Shown here: positions 46,777 to 57,700 of the stretch, one piece after another | Layout of the letters: each line of letters begins with the position of its first letter | Numbering within the stretch: the first letter of the stretch is position 1 | From: Bacillota bacterium | GTDB lineage: Bacteria > Bacillota > Negativicutes > CTSoil-072 | Direction: 5' to 3' | Length of the DNA: 64,000 nt | Assembly: GCA_017889545.1 (NCBI GenBank) | Contig: JAGFZV010000007.1 | Location: 18,435-82,434 of the forward strand | Position numbers and translations under genes: made by a program | The notes under the pieces: model-generated | The model's database searches: none | Told to the model about the DNA's origin: nothing | Seen by the model: only the letters and a program-made list of their open reading frames with translations

Positions 46777-47943
46777 GTGATTTTTTTGCTGAAAGCATTA
46801 ACCCTGGGCTGGGCTGTCATCTATGCAGACCGGACTTGCATGTACCCTTTGCTGTCAATCATGGCCGGTTCTTTGGCTCTAACTTCCACGGAAGTTGGCG
46901 GACTAACCAGCGTTTATTTTTTTCTATATGTTGCCATGCAAATTCCTGCCGGCATCCTTGGCGACCGTTTTGGCTTAAAAAAAGTGTTGCTTTTTCTTTA
47001 TGCAATCGCCGGGTTGGGGATTCTTGGTCTTGGCGTTTGGGGAACGACTTATTCCTCTTTACTGTTTTTTGCCGCATTACACGGACTGGGCGCCGGCGCT
47101 TATTACCCAGCCGCCTATGGCACTATGCTTCAAGTAGTGGAACCTGCCCGGCGGGGAATCAGTTCTGCAACGATCGGCATGGGAATGGCGTTTGGTCTTT
47201 TGGGAGGACTGGCAATGAGTGGGCCAGCTTATGAATTATTAGGCAGTTTTCGTACGCCTTTCTTGTTGATGAGCCTCCCAACGTTCCTGATGCTGATTCT
47301 TTTTCATTATAAAATCCCCTGCGTTCACGGTTCTAAACGACCTTCATGGGCCGATTACAGGGCTGTTTTAATGGACAAAGATCTTTGGCTGATTAACGCA
47401 GCGACGTTCACAGCATTGTATGGTTTTTGGGTCGCCCTCACTTGGGGACCCACTTTCTTGAAACTGGAAAGAGGCTTCAGTCTTGGGCAGGCTGGCTTGT
47501 ATACAGGGTTGGTTGCAATAACGGCTCTGCCGGCAGCGTTATTATGGGGGAAATTATCCGATCATTGGGGACGAAAAAAAATCGCTATGGCTCTTTTGCC
47601 GTTATCCGGAATGAGTTTGTATTGTTTATCCATTGCCGAGAGTGAAGTGACCATCATTGCCGCGTTATTGACGTTTGGCCTTTTCAGCAATTCCGCATTC
47701 ACTCCCGTTATGGTCGCGTGGACCGGAGACATCGTCAGCAAACGCTACCCCGATTTGATGGGCGCAGCGGTAGGAATTTTTAATTGCATCATTATGAGTT
47801 CAGCCATTGCGGCGCCTGTTATCTCCGGCTATCTGCGCGATATGACAGGATCACTGGTCCCGGCGATTGTCGCCGGCAGCGCCGTGATGATTGCCGGGAC
47901 CATACTCCTCTATTTTTTGCCTGCAAACGTTCATAAAACTTGA
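46777..47943 (+). CDS. Major facilitator superfamily transporter
   Basis: About 388 residues with twelve predicted membrane helices. The MFS loop 2-3 motif is GDRFGLKKV (Gly-Asp-Arg-x-Gly) near residue 60, with a related repeat GKLSDHWGRKK between helices 8 and 9, so it belongs to the family. I put the start at GTG 46777, after GGGGAGAG; the frame reaches 46615 without a ribosome site, and a TTG at 46786 is an alternative. Divergent from the ECF-S-like gene, suggesting linked regulation. Substrate not identified. Confidence 0.85.
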   Translation: MIFLLKALTLGWAVIYADRTCMYPLLSIMAGSLALTSTEVGGLTSVYFFLYVAMQIPAGILGDRFGLKKVLLFLYAIAGLGILGLGVWGTTYSSLLFFAALHGLGAGAYYPAAYGTMLQVVEPARRGISSATIGMGMAFGLLGGLAMSGPAYELLGSFRTPFLLMSLPTFLMLILFHYKIPCVHGSKRPSWADYRAVLMDKDLWLINAATFTALYGFWVALTWGPTFLKLERGFSLGQAGLYTGLVAITALPAALLWGKLSDHWGRKKIAMALLPLSGMSLYCLSIAESEVTIIAALLTFGLFSNSAFTPVMVAWTGDIVSKRYPDLMGAAVGIFNCIIMSSAIAAPVISGYLRDMTGSLVPAIVAGSAVMIAGTILLYFLPANVHKT

Positions 47944-47992
47944 AATGCAAATGGAAATACGAAAAGGGACGAATACCCTCGACAGGATTTCG

Positions 47993-48853
47993 TCATTCGC
48001 CGCATGCCTGGGCAATCAATTGCTTATAGGCTGTTTGCACTTTACGGGTAACAGGCCCGACAGCTCCTCCTGACAATGGTTTCCCGTCAATCGTAACGAT
48101 CGGCATGATTTCCGTGCTTGTCCCGGACAAAAACGCTTCTTCCGCGCTTTGCAAAAAGGCGGGCGAAAACTCTTTCTCCACGACCGGCAATCCGAGCGCA
48201 GGGGCCAGAGTATCAATGACGAATGTTCGCGTGACGCCTTTTAATATCAGCGGCGAGACAGGATGAGTCCACAGCACTCCGTCTTTCACCACAAAAAAGT
48301 TACTGCTTGTGCCTTCCGTTATGATCCCATTGCGAATCATCACGGCTTCAAAACAGCCTGCTTCTTTTGCTTCCTGCTTGCCAAGCACATTTCCCAGCAA
48401 ATTAAGTGATTTAATGTCGCACCGCAGCCAGCGTATATCGGGTATGAGAATAATTGCAGCGCCATTCTCCCACAACGATGCGTTGCCGGATCCCGCCGGC
48501 CTGAGTGACATGGTTAGTTTGGGAACCGCCTTATCAGGAAAAGAATGCACGCGGGGCGCAACGCCACGGGTAATTTGCAAATAAATCCCGCCGTTTTGAA
48601 TTCCTGTTTCTTTGATCAATAATTCATGAAATCCCGCTAGTTCTTCTATTGTGTAGACAGCCGGAATACGCAATTCGCGCAAAGACCTGTACAGTCGCTC
48701 CAGATGCGGCTGCAAACCAAAACAATGTCCGTCATAAACTTTCGTGTATTCATATACCCCATCGCCAAACTGGTGGCCACGATCTTCCATTGGCAGAATA
48801 AGGTCGTCCAAATTAATAATTTTCCCATCCAAAATCCCTAATGGCTGCATCAT
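47993..48853 (-). CDS. dat: D-amino-acid aminotransferase (class IV PLP enzyme)
   Basis: A 286-residue fold-type IV aminotransferase that makes D-alanine or D-glutamate from keto acids. Family signs are DRGHQFGDGVYEY near residue 25, the PLP Lys in CDIKSLNLLGN near 147, and AVMIRNGIITEGTSSNFF near 170. The GTSTEIMPI loop comes later. The D-amino-acid type is preferred over branched-chain aminotransferase because of length and the DRGHQFGDGVYE pattern; ilvE-like activity cannot be excluded. Two ATG codons in tandem (48853 and 48850) follow GGAGGG. Confidence 0.85.
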   Translation of the reverse strand: MMQPLGILDGKIINLDDLILPMEDRGHQFGDGVYEYTKVYDGHCFGLQPHLERLYRSLRELRIPAVYTIEELAGFHELLIKETGIQNGGIYLQITRGVAPRVHSFPDKAVPKLTMSLRPAGSGNASLWENGAAIILIPDIRWLRCDIKSLNLLGNVLGKQEAKEAGCFEAVMIRNGIITEGTSSNFFVVKDGVLWTHPVSPLILKGVTRTFVIDTLAPALGLPVVEKEFSPAFLQSAEEAFLSGTSTEIMPIVTIDGKPLSGGAVGPVTRKVQTAYKQLIAQACGE

Positions 48854-48967
48854 TTATCCCTCCAGGTGATAATATAGTCTTTCATGATTTCTTTTCGCCC
48901 CGTAATCCGGAAATCCTACCTGCCAGCATCAAGATATCCAAACAATCGCCGTAAAAAGCAGGATAAT

Positions 48968-48996
48968 TTGTTTTTTGCTGTATAATCCATTATAAT
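48968..48996 (+). promoter_or_regulatory. Promoter of the EamA transporter gene
   Basis: TTGTTT (48968-48973) and TATAAT (48991-48996) are spaced by 17 bases. The predicted start lies about 26 nt before the EamA ATG. Confidence 0.65.
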
Positions 48997-49029
48997 TATC
49001 GATGTTATCTTATTACGAAGGGGCCCGCC

Positions 49030-49983
49030 ATGTCATATGTAAACTTTAACTCCATCTATTTTGGCCTGATCGCAGTCTCTCTGTTCTGGGGAACTTCCTT
49101 TGCTGCCGCCAAAATTGGCATGCAAGAGTTGCTGCCATTGAATCTGGTCATATTCCGTTTCGTCATCGCATCCCTGATCTTTAGCGCTATCTTACTATTC
49201 ATGAAACGCCATAACACGATCGATCGCTGCGATATTCCCCGTTTCATCATTTTAGGGTTCATCGCCATTACATCCTATTTTTACATCCAATATACTGGTT
49301 TAACTTATACAACGACCATTAACTCGGCCTTGATTATTGCCACAAGTCCTATTTTCACAGCCTTATTCGGCCACTTGCTGGGATGGGAAAAAATTTCCCG
49401 GTTTGCCATTGGCGGCATTGCCGTTGCCTTCAGCGGAGTAGCGATCATCATTACCAATGGTCAGTTGACAGGACTATTTCAATCCACCACTCTAAAAGGG
49501 GATCTGCTCCTGCTCTCAAACGCAATTGTCTGGTCCGGATTTACATTATACGGAAAAACCATTTTGCAAAAATACCGGCCCTTTGTTGCGATGGCTTATA
49601 TTCATATCTTTGGAACTCTGTTTCTCATCCCGTTTGCTTTTATTGCGACCCCGCTGGCTCCATTACCCTTATGCTCGCAAATCGGAGAGACAACTGGATC
49701 TACGTTTATCGCCGCACTCTATTTGGCAGGTCTTTGTTCTGTTTTTGCCTATTATATGTGGTATGTAGGGGTAGAAAAAATCGGCGCCGTCCGGACTGCT
49801 GTGTTCAGCTATCTAAACCCTTTTTTCGCCATGCTGGCAGGTATCTGGCTCCTGAGTGAACACTTGACGTCCTACACCCTTTTGGGCGGTTTCTTGGTCA
49901 TCCTCGGGGTTTACACAACAAACCAACACAAAATCACTTCAAAACAACTGCCGGAAGCAACAGCCCGGCCAAAAAAGGAGTAG
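49030..49983 (+). CDS. EamA-type (DMT superfamily) transporter
   Basis: 317 residues with ten predicted helices in two EamA repeats of about 140 residues each (WGTSFAAAKIGMQELLP in the first, LLLSNAIVWSGFTLYGK at the start of the second). These proteins export metabolites or amino acids. ATG at 49030 follows AAGGGG. It ends 2 nt before the acyltransferase gene, so the two form an operon. Substrate unknown. Confidence 0.88.
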   Translation: MSYVNFNSIYFGLIAVSLFWGTSFAAAKIGMQELLPLNLVIFRFVIASLIFSAILLFMKRHNTIDRCDIPRFIILGFIAITSYFYIQYTGLTYTTTINSALIIATSPIFTALFGHLLGWEKISRFAIGGIAVAFSGVAIIITNGQLTGLFQSTTLKGDLLLLSNAIVWSGFTLYGKTILQKYRPFVAMAYIHIFGTLFLIPFAFIATPLAPLPLCSQIGETTGSTFIAALYLAGLCSVFAYYMWYVGVEKIGAVRTAVFSYLNPFFAMLAGIWLLSEHLTSYTLLGGFLVILGVYTTNQHKITSKQLPEATARPKKE

Positions 49984-49985
49984 TC

Positions 49986-51113
49986 ATGTCCGGACAACGC
50001 ATTACTGCAGTAGAATACATCCGCGGTGTCGCCATGCTCGGCGTAGTCGGGATACATACCGGAGCCTGCACATTGAGCAATCCGAATGTCAATTTGCATC
50101 TTTTTGCCTTATTAGAAATTGTATCGCGGTTTAGCGTTCCGATCTTTTTTTTCGTTTCGGCGTTCGGCTTATTTCGAAGCCATCCGCTTGATAAGGAATT
50201 ACACTATGGACAATTTATGCTGCGCCGTTTCCGCATGGTTCTGATTCCGTATCTGACCTGGTCTATTTTATATATGCTGCACTATTCTTTGACTTACAAT
50301 GATTTTTATATATGGAAACCTACCCTTGTTTATAAATATTTTCTTTTCGGCTTAGCTTCCTATCAGCTATATTTTTTGGTCATTTTGCTATGGTTTTATG
50401 CATCCATCCCGTTATGGCGCTGTCTGGCTCGTGCCCTCATCCGTAATCCTTTCCCTTGGATAGGGATATTGCTGCTGCTGCAAATCGTTTTTAATTATTA
50501 TTCCAGTTACACTCTGCGCCCCTCCGCTTTTAGCAATCGTTATTTGGCAGTCTTGGTAGAATACCGGTTAAGCTACTGGGTTGTGCATTATCTGTTTGTT
50601 TTTATGTTGGGAGCCTTGTGCGCTGCACGGTTTGCAGACTTTGTTCATTTCACCGAACGGTTTCGTACTGCGATCTATTGTTTCTTCGCCAGTACTTTGG
50701 CCGGCATGCTGCTATTCTATTATTACTTGGTTTATGGCTGTCAGAAAGGTCCGGAAGCGGCCGTCAACCTTGCTCATCAGCTGAGTCCCATTGGCGTATT
50801 GTATACCATCGCAGCCGCTTTATTTCTCTTCACGCTTTTCAGGCAGACTGCCATTCCCAAACCGGTCATTCCGGTCTTGATGCTATTATCCGAGCACTCA
50901 TACCCAGTTTACCTCGTTCATCCTTTCCTGATATACTATCTGACAAGCGCTATGTCAATGATCGGACTGATTATGAGTACACCGGTCACCGTATTATTTT
51001 ACGTGTGCCTCATCATAGGCAGCTTGCTCTTTGCGATAGCAATCAAACGGTTGTCCCGAACGTACCCTTTGATCAGTCTTTTACTATCCGGAAAGTCAAC
51101 TCCCAAACGATGA
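49986..51113 (+). CDS. Membrane-bound acyltransferase (acyltransferase 3 family)
   Basis: 375 residues with about ten membrane helices. The N-terminal AVEYIRGVAMLGVVGIHTGA carries the Arg-Gly and His near residue 24 that mark this family, and RFSVPIFFFVSAFGLF and HSYPVYLVHPFLIYY fit the later conserved helices. Members acylate surface sugars and lipids at the membrane. Linked to the EamA gene by a 2-nt gap; a joint role in exporting or decorating a surface component is possible. A bidirectional terminator follows. Confidence 0.85.
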   Translation: MSGQRITAVEYIRGVAMLGVVGIHTGACTLSNPNVNLHLFALLEIVSRFSVPIFFFVSAFGLFRSHPLDKELHYGQFMLRRFRMVLIPYLTWSILYMLHYSLTYNDFYIWKPTLVYKYFLFGLASYQLYFLVILLWFYASIPLWRCLARALIRNPFPWIGILLLLQIVFNYYSSYTLRPSAFSNRYLAVLVEYRLSYWVVHYLFVFMLGALCAARFADFVHFTERFRTAIYCFFASTLAGMLLFYYYLVYGCQKGPEAAVNLAHQLSPIGVLYTIAAALFLFTLFRQTAIPKPVIPVLMLLSEHSYPVYLVHPFLIYYLTSAMSMIGLIMSTPVTVLFYVCLIIGSLLFAIAIKRLSRTYPLISLLLSGKSTPKR

Positions 51114-51164
51114 AAATCCAGTCAATAAATACCGACTGGAAAATACAAAAATAGAAGAAAAATC

Positions 51165-51209
51165 AAAGCCTCTGCTGTAAAATAGTAATCTTACAACAAA
51201 GGCTTTTTT
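51165..51209. terminator. Bidirectional terminator between convergent genes
   Basis: AAAGCC...TGTAA and TTACA...GGCTTT pair with an internal bulge and flank an AATAGTAATC loop; GGCTTTTTT follows on plus, and A-rich sequence on the other side gives T on minus. It ends both the acyltransferase gene and the unknown gene at 51210. Confidence 0.7.
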
Positions 51210-52601
51210 CTATGCCAGAAACTTTAGTCGTTTTCGCTCCTGCTCTGTAAGGCGCAAAGGAACAATCAATTCCGTTTCAGTTTCTTTCCCTCCGTATCCG
51301 GATTTGCCTTGTGTCTGCCGCCAATAAAAATACAATAGCTGACAATATTTTTTCGCTTGCTTACGCGTATAACAGGCCTGCGGATAATTCAACCAAGAGC
51401 CTCGAGCTTCGGCAATCATTTCATCTACTGTACTGATCAAATTTCGTCTCGCGGCAAGATTCAGTAAAATCAAACTTTCATTGACAACGACCAGCAAGGC
51501 TTGCTGCCGGTATGAATCGGCATAACCATCCCCGCCGAACTTCAATTCATTTCCTAATAGAATTCTGCCTGTTTCCAAAATAGGGTACAAAACAGAAAAT
51601 GCTTTTGCTATCCCGCGTTGTTGAATTCCCTGGGCAGAGATTTGTCCCGTGGCGCTGAGCGCCAAGGTCCACAACAGCAGATCTTCTTGTTTAGCGGCCG
51701 CCTGCAAGCCGGCGAACATCATTGGCGGCGCCAAAGCACTCTCTGGATTTAATGCGGCAATTCCGGCAAGCCTCAACCATTCCTGCAGAAACAAACTAAT
51801 CTCATCATCACAAAGATCTTTGCTCCCAATGATCCGGAACAAGAAGTCCGTCATCACTTCCAGGCCTTGTTCATCTTCGCTTTTCACGATATCATGCAGC
51901 CAAACCGTAAGAATTTCAATTAATTTTGGTGAGATTTCAGGATCGTTTTTTTTGTCCGCCCAGTCCGCCAACTGCACGGCAATTTCCCGAAACAAACCAA
52001 TATCATGGCGATGAAGCGCAGCCGCGCCAATTGCCTTGATCCCCTGCAAACAAAGTTGTACCAATTTTTCCGATGCGACTATCTTCCAAAACGTAAGAAG
52101 TGCGATCATGCCATCAGCAGCTTTTGCCGCTATAAAGTTTTCTTTCTCCTTCAAAGCATGTAATCCAATAGCGGTTAACTGCCGGGCAACTTCCGGCAAA
52201 TCAATTTTTATTTGCCGGGTGGGTAAAATGCAGAGAATATCAACGATTTGGGAAATACTATCCGCCTGACGATAACGAAAACCTGCGAATGCCAGCCATT
52301 TCAATTCTTCCGCCTCATTCACACGGACCCAACCGGCGGATACACAGTTTTTCAACAATACAATGCCTTGGCAAGCCCTTTTCTCATCATGCGTCTCAAA
52401 TGCTTCACAGATCAAGGAGTAAATTGGAACCAGCAAGGATGACGCATCCTTGGAAGATGGAAAATCCACCATTTCGGTTAAACAGCTTGTCTTTTTAGCC
52501 AGATGACGATAACGCCGTTCGGGATTGCGATAACGATAACGACGTATGACAATAATGAAAAGCAACACTCCAGCGAGCGCCGCCCCCCCTGCTTCCAGCA
52601 T
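51210..52601 (-). CDS. Membrane-anchored helical protein of unknown function
   Basis: About 463 residues. An N-terminal membrane helix (LAGVLLFIIVIRRY near residue 8) is followed by a basic stretch and then a large helical domain without known catalytic motifs. The helices show HEAT-like spacing with repeated Leu-Ala patterns. I prefer ATG at 52601 after CAGGAGG; the frame opens upstream at 52715. It lies 25 nt downstream of pyruvate kinase and is probably co-transcribed. No function is assigned. Confidence 0.72.
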   Translation of the reverse strand: MLEAGGAALAGVLLFIIVIRRYRYRNPERRYRHLAKKTSCLTEMVDFPSSKDASSLLVPIYSLICEAFETHDEKRACQGIVLLKNCVSAGWVRVNEAEELKWLAFAGFRYRQADSISQIVDILCILPTRQIKIDLPEVARQLTAIGLHALKEKENFIAAKAADGMIALLTFWKIVASEKLVQLCLQGIKAIGAAALHRHDIGLFREIAVQLADWADKKNDPEISPKLIEILTVWLHDIVKSEDEQGLEVMTDFLFRIIGSKDLCDDEISLFLQEWLRLAGIAALNPESALAPPMMFAGLQAAAKQEDLLLWTLALSATGQISAQGIQQRGIAKAFSVLYPILETGRILLGNELKFGGDGYADSYRQQALLVVVNESLILLNLAARRNLISTVDEMIAEARGSWLNYPQACYTRKQAKKYCQLLYFYWRQTQGKSGYGGKETETELIVPLRLTEQERKRLKFLA

Positions 52602-52626
52602 AGGAATGCCTCCTGTATGAAAAAAA

Positions 52627-54375
52627 TCAACGGACATTAATTTCACCTTTATAAACCAAACCCCTGGAAGCATCAACGGTGCAGACACTTCCATCGGCCA
52701 GGGCGGTGGTCGCATGTTCTACTCCGACAATCACCGGAATCCCGAAGCTAATTCCCACAATAGCCGCATTGGATGTGAAGCCGCCTTCTTCGGCGACAAT
52801 TGCCGCCGCTTTCGATGCATAAGAAGCCGTTTCGTCGTCAACGCTCGCAATAACCAAAATATCGCCCGGAACGAACTTCTGCAAATCTTCGGTCGAGCGC
52901 ACTACACACAATTTACCGGTAACAGCCCCCTGGCCAACACCTGCGCCGCGAATTAAAATACGCCCAACAACGTGTACTCGTATCATATTTGTAGTTCCGG
53001 ATGTACCGGTCGGTACTCCGGCAGTAATCACTACCAAATCTCCATCTTTGATGACACCGCTATTCAATGCATGCATCATTGCATCGCTGACCATTGCGTC
53101 AGAATTTTCCGTACTGGCGCCCTTTAATGGGTAAACGCCCCACAGAAGCAGCATCTGCCGGACAATCTTCGAATGAGGAGTTATGGCGACTATGGTCGCA
53201 TGCGGTCGATATTTCGAAACCATCCGGGCCGTATAGCCGCTTTCAGTAACCGTGATCACCGCCGCTGCTTCAAGCTGGTTCGCAATTTGAACCGTTGCGT
53301 CGCTAATTGCATCCGTAGTCGTCGTCTTAGCCTGTATACGGCGATACGAAGGCAAATCCTCATAATGCAGTGCCTCTTCCGTACGGATTGCAATCTTGGA
53401 CATCATCGTTACTGCTTCGACAGGGTAGCGGCCGGATGCCGTTTCACCGCTCAGCATAATCGCATCTGTTCCATCAAGAATGGCATTCGCTATGTCACTG
53501 GCCTCCGCTCTTGTCGGTCGTGGGTTCGTGATCATCGATTCCAGCATTTGTGTTGCGGTAATGACAGGTTTGCCGGCCAAATTACATTTTTCAATCAACA
53601 TTTTCTGAACCAGCGGAACTTCCTCCGGGGGGATCTCAACGCCCAGGTCGCCTCGCGCCACCATCAGGCCATCCGCCACTTTCAGTATTTCATCAATATT
53701 TTGGACGCCTTCAGCATTTTCAATTTTGGGGATAATCAGCATGTTTGACCCGGCATCTTCCAATACCCTCCGGATAGACAACACATCGGCAGCCCGCTGC
53801 ACAAAAGACGCAGCGATCATATCCATGTCCTGTTTCACTCCGAATAAAATATCCGCAACGTCCTGTTCCGACAGCGGCGCCAAATTCAAAGCAACTCCCG
53901 GTACAGCGACCCGTTTTCGATCGCTGATTTCCCCGCTGTTGAGAACTGTAGTAACAATATCATCTTCCTCTATCACTTCAACGCGCAAGCTAATCAGTCC
54001 ATCCGCCAATAAAATGACGTCTCCAGGTGAAATTTCCCGCGGTAAAAATTCATACGTTACCGAAGCGGCTTCATCCGTCCCTAAAATCGATCGTGCTGTC
54101 AGAATAAATCGCTGACCTTCTTTCAGCACTACCTTTCCTTTTTCAAATAAGCCCAGTCGCATTTCCGGTCCTTTGGTATCGAGCATAAGCGCCACCGCAG
54201 TACCGGTTTTTGCAGCTGCACTTCTTACCATCGCGATCCTCGCGGCATGGTCCTCATGCGAACCGTGTGAAAAATTGAATCTCGCTACATTCATACCGGC
54301 GAGCACCATCTCTTCCAGAACGCCCGTTTTATCCGTGCTTGGTCCGACAGTACAAACCACCTTCGTCTTTTTCAT
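52627..54375 (-). CDS. pyk: Pyruvate kinase with C-terminal PEP-utiliser-like domain
   Basis: 582 residues; converts PEP and ADP to pyruvate and ATP. Motifs are CTVGPSTDKT, RFNFSHGSHEDH, MVARGDLGVEIP and DAIMLSGETASGRYP. The last 110 residues are the extra domain shared with PEP synthase and PPDK; here GGFTSNAAIVG has Asn where the phosphohistidine would be, so that domain cannot carry phosphate. The start at 54375 follows GGAGG. The gene at 54401-54598 is 25 nt upstream. Second gene of a short operon. Confidence 0.95.
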   Translation of the reverse strand: MKKTKVVCTVGPSTDKTGVLEEMVLAGMNVARFNFSHGSHEDHAARIAMVRSAAAKTGTAVALMLDTKGPEMRLGLFEKGKVVLKEGQRFILTARSILGTDEAASVTYEFLPREISPGDVILLADGLISLRVEVIEEDDIVTTVLNSGEISDRKRVAVPGVALNLAPLSEQDVADILFGVKQDMDMIAASFVQRAADVLSIRRVLEDAGSNMLIIPKIENAEGVQNIDEILKVADGLMVARGDLGVEIPPEEVPLVQKMLIEKCNLAGKPVITATQMLESMITNPRPTRAEASDIANAILDGTDAIMLSGETASGRYPVEAVTMMSKIAIRTEEALHYEDLPSYRRIQAKTTTTDAISDATVQIANQLEAAAVITVTESGYTARMVSKYRPHATIVAITPHSKIVRQMLLLWGVYPLKGASTENSDAMVSDAMMHALNSGVIKDGDLVVITAGVPTGTSGTTNMIRVHVVGRILIRGAGVGQGAVTGKLCVVRSTEDLQKFVPGDILVIASVDDETASYASKAAAIVAEEGGFTSNAAIVGISFGIPVIVGVEHATTALADGSVCTVDASRGLVYKGEINVR

Positions 54376-54400
54376 AGGTTCGCCTCCTCAAAAGTGTCCG

Positions 54401-54598
54401 TTACCGGGCTAAATTTTGCATCAGAATTGTATGCGCTTCTTCCGCTTCCGATGCAGGTACGACTACTTCAAACATTGCGTTACCGGCAGTACCATTACCG
54501 GCAGACCGCAAATCGGCCAAAATTCCTTCTGCATGCAACAGCTGTTTGAAAGATTCCGCTTTTTCCTTGCCAACTGCGATATATACAACAGTCCACAT
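54401..54598 (-). CDS. Small DUF2007-like protein
   Basis: 65 residues with MWTVVYIAVGKEKAESF then LHAEGILADLR and VPASEAEEAHTIL, the layout of small DUF2007-type putative signalling proteins. Start ATG at 54598 after GGGAGGGAG; the frame extends to 54628 with no better site. First gene before pyk, so probably translated with it. Confidence 0.65.
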   Translation of the reverse strand: MWTVVYIAVGKEKAESFKQLLHAEGILADLRSAGNGTAGNAMFEVVVPASEAEEAHTILMQNLAR

Positions 54599-54701
54599 AC
54601 TACTCCCTCCCGGTCCATGAACGGCCATGCCTATCTGCAGTAATTTTCTCCGCCACCCCGGTTATTCCTGCCGTAATAACGAATTTCATATGGTTTTTCC
54701 A

Positions 54702-57700
54702 TTACCAAACTTTTACTGTATTTTTGCCTAGAATCTCTTCAATTGCTGTCAATCCCGCTGAGCTCCCGTTCATCCAAAAATGACGTTCTGTCTTAATCAC
54801 CCGCCGGCTGTGGGTCAACGTGAGGTACACAGGAATATCACCGGAAAATCGCTTGAAAACTTGTTTCAAGGCGGTAAAAACTTGAGCATTCTCCTGATCG
54901 GAGCGAATTTTGACGCGTATTTCCGGCCCCGCGGTATCCAATGAAACGATTTCATTTGCGATGACCTTTGCGGTTTCCTCACTTGCGTTCACCCTGCCGA
55001 TAACTACAATCGGCAAATCCGGCGCCAATAGACGATTGGCTTGAACGAAAATACGGGGAAAAACAACTACTTCGATTTGTGCGGTAAAATCTTCAATGGC
55101 AGCAAAGCACATCATATCCCCGTTTTTGGTATTGATGCGTTTTGCGTTGACAATGATGCCGCCGATTTTCACGGTTTCTCCATCAGCGACTTGGCGGCTT
55201 ACAATCGCATCAATCGGTGTCAACGCAGACATTTTAGCGCGATAACGGTCGAGTGGATGACCGGTTACATAAAATCCGGTAATCTCTTTTTCTAATGCCA
55301 AAATTTCTTCTGGCGGAAACTCTTCAATATCCGGAAGTTGAATTTCATCGACACAGCTCAGGGTCTCCTCCCCAAACAGTCCAATTTGCCCGCTGGCGCT
55401 ATCTTTTTGACGACTGGCGGCAATATCTGCGGCGCGGTCCAGGATAGCCATGAATTGGGATCGTTTCGCGCCTAATGAATCAAAAGCGCCGCATTTGATC
55501 AGACTCTCCATGACTCTTTTATTCACAACACGCATATCAATCCTGGAACAAAAATCAACAAGAGAAGTAAACTTTCCTGTATCATCTCTAACTGCAGTAA
55601 TATTTTGGATCGCATTTTCACCAACATTTTTTACTGCAGCCAAGCCAAAGCGGATCGCTTTTTCATCCACAGTGAATCCAGCCTTGCTGGCGTTAATGTC
55701 AGGCGGAAGAATCCGGATCCCCATTCTCCGGCATTCTTCAATATAAAATCCTACTTTTTCACTCACATCCATAATGCTGGATAATAATGCAGCCATAAAT
55801 TCACACGGATAATGGGCTTTAAGGTAGGCAGTCTGGTAAGCGACCAGTGCGTAGGCCGCACTATGCGACTTATTAAAACCATAATCCGCAAATTTCGCCA
55901 TTAAGTCAAAAATTTCTGTTGCAATGGACGTTTCCACTCCGCGCGCTGACGCTCCGGCCAAAAATGCCGCTCTTTGTCCGGCAATTACTTCCGGTTTTTT
56001 CTTCCCCATCGCCCGACGCAAAAGATCAGCCTGGCCTAGTGTAAAACCGCCTAATACAGCAGCAATTTGCATTACCTGTTCCTGGTATAAGATCACGCCG
56101 AACGTATCCGCCAGAATCGGTTCCAGCTGCGGCTGTATATAGGTGACCTTTTTCACGCCATGACGTCCATCAATAAAATCCTTGACCATTCCGCTGCCAA
56201 GCGGGCCCGGTCGATACAAAGCAACCAACGGGATCAAATCGGCAAATCCTTCCGGTTTCAACTCCCTCACAAGATTTGTCATTCCGCTGGACTCCATTTG
56301 AAACACGCCGGCAGTCTCGCCATTGGTTAACAGTTGACAAGTTTTTTCATCGGTTAATGGGATCGAATCAATATCCAGAGAGATCCTTCGGCTTTGCTCG
56401 AGCATGGTAAGCGTATCGCCAATAACAGTCAATGTCCGCAATCCTAATAAATCCATTTTCAACAGACCTAATTCTTCAATGCGGTCTTTATCATATTGTG
56501 TAGTGGGAAATCCCTCTGATGAATTTTGCAACGGCACGTAGTGCGTCAGCGGTTCCTTGGCGATAACCAACCCTGCCGCATGCGTCGAAGCATGACGCGG
56601 CAAACCTTCTACTGCAATCGCTAAATCAAGCAATTTATGCACTTCTTCTTCGTTATCATACGCACTTTTCAATTCCGAGCTCGACTGCAGCGCTTTTTTC
56701 AAGGTGATCCCCAGTTCATTCGGGATCAGTTTGGCAATCCGGTCAACCTCGCCGTAGGACATATTCAGCGCCCGTCCCACATCCCGGACAGCGCCTTTCG
56801 CTGCCATCGTGCCGAAGGTAATGATTTGAGCGACCCGATCCGCTCCATAGCGTTCGGCCACATATTCAATCACTTTTTCACGGCGTTGATAGCAAAAGTC
56901 AATATCAATATCCGGCATGGTGATCCGCTCCGGATTTAAAAACCGTTCAAACAGCAACCCGTACTGCAGCGGGTCAATATTGGTGATTTGCAACAAATAC
57001 GAGACAATACTCCCTGCCGCCGATCCCCGTCCAGGACCAACTGGAATGTTTTGTGTTCGTGCATAATTGATGAAATCCCAAACAACCAAAAAATAGCCGG
57101 AAAAACCCATGCTGGCGATAATCGACAGTTCGTATTCCATGCGTTCCCGGACAGCTTCGGTAACGGCCTGGTAGCGTACAGGCAACGCCTTTTCACATAA
57201 ACGGCGCAAATAATCATCCGGAGTTAACCCATCGGGAACGGGAAATTCAGGTAAATAGCGCTGGTCAAAATCAAGTGTTACATTACAGCGTTCTGCAATC
57301 CGGCAGGTATTCTCAATGGCATCCGGATATTGAGCGAATAATTCCTGCATTTCCTGCACATTTTTCAGATAAAATTCCTGATTGGGAAAACGCATGCGCC
57401 CGGGATCATCAACCATTTTACCAGTCTGAATACATAGCAGCACATCGTGACATTCCGCATCTTTTTTATCAATATAGTGAATATCATTGGTAGCAACTAA
57501 TCCAACCGCATATTTTTTCGATAACTCGAGCAGCATGGAATTGACGCGTTTTTGTTCCGGCATATCATGATCCTGCAATTCCAAATAGAAACGGTCCGTT
57601 CCGAACAATTCCAGGTAATTGACGAGAATTTTTTCCGCGCCTTCATAATCATCCTTCAGCAACCGGGTTGGAATTTCACCGGCAATGCACGCGCTTAGAC

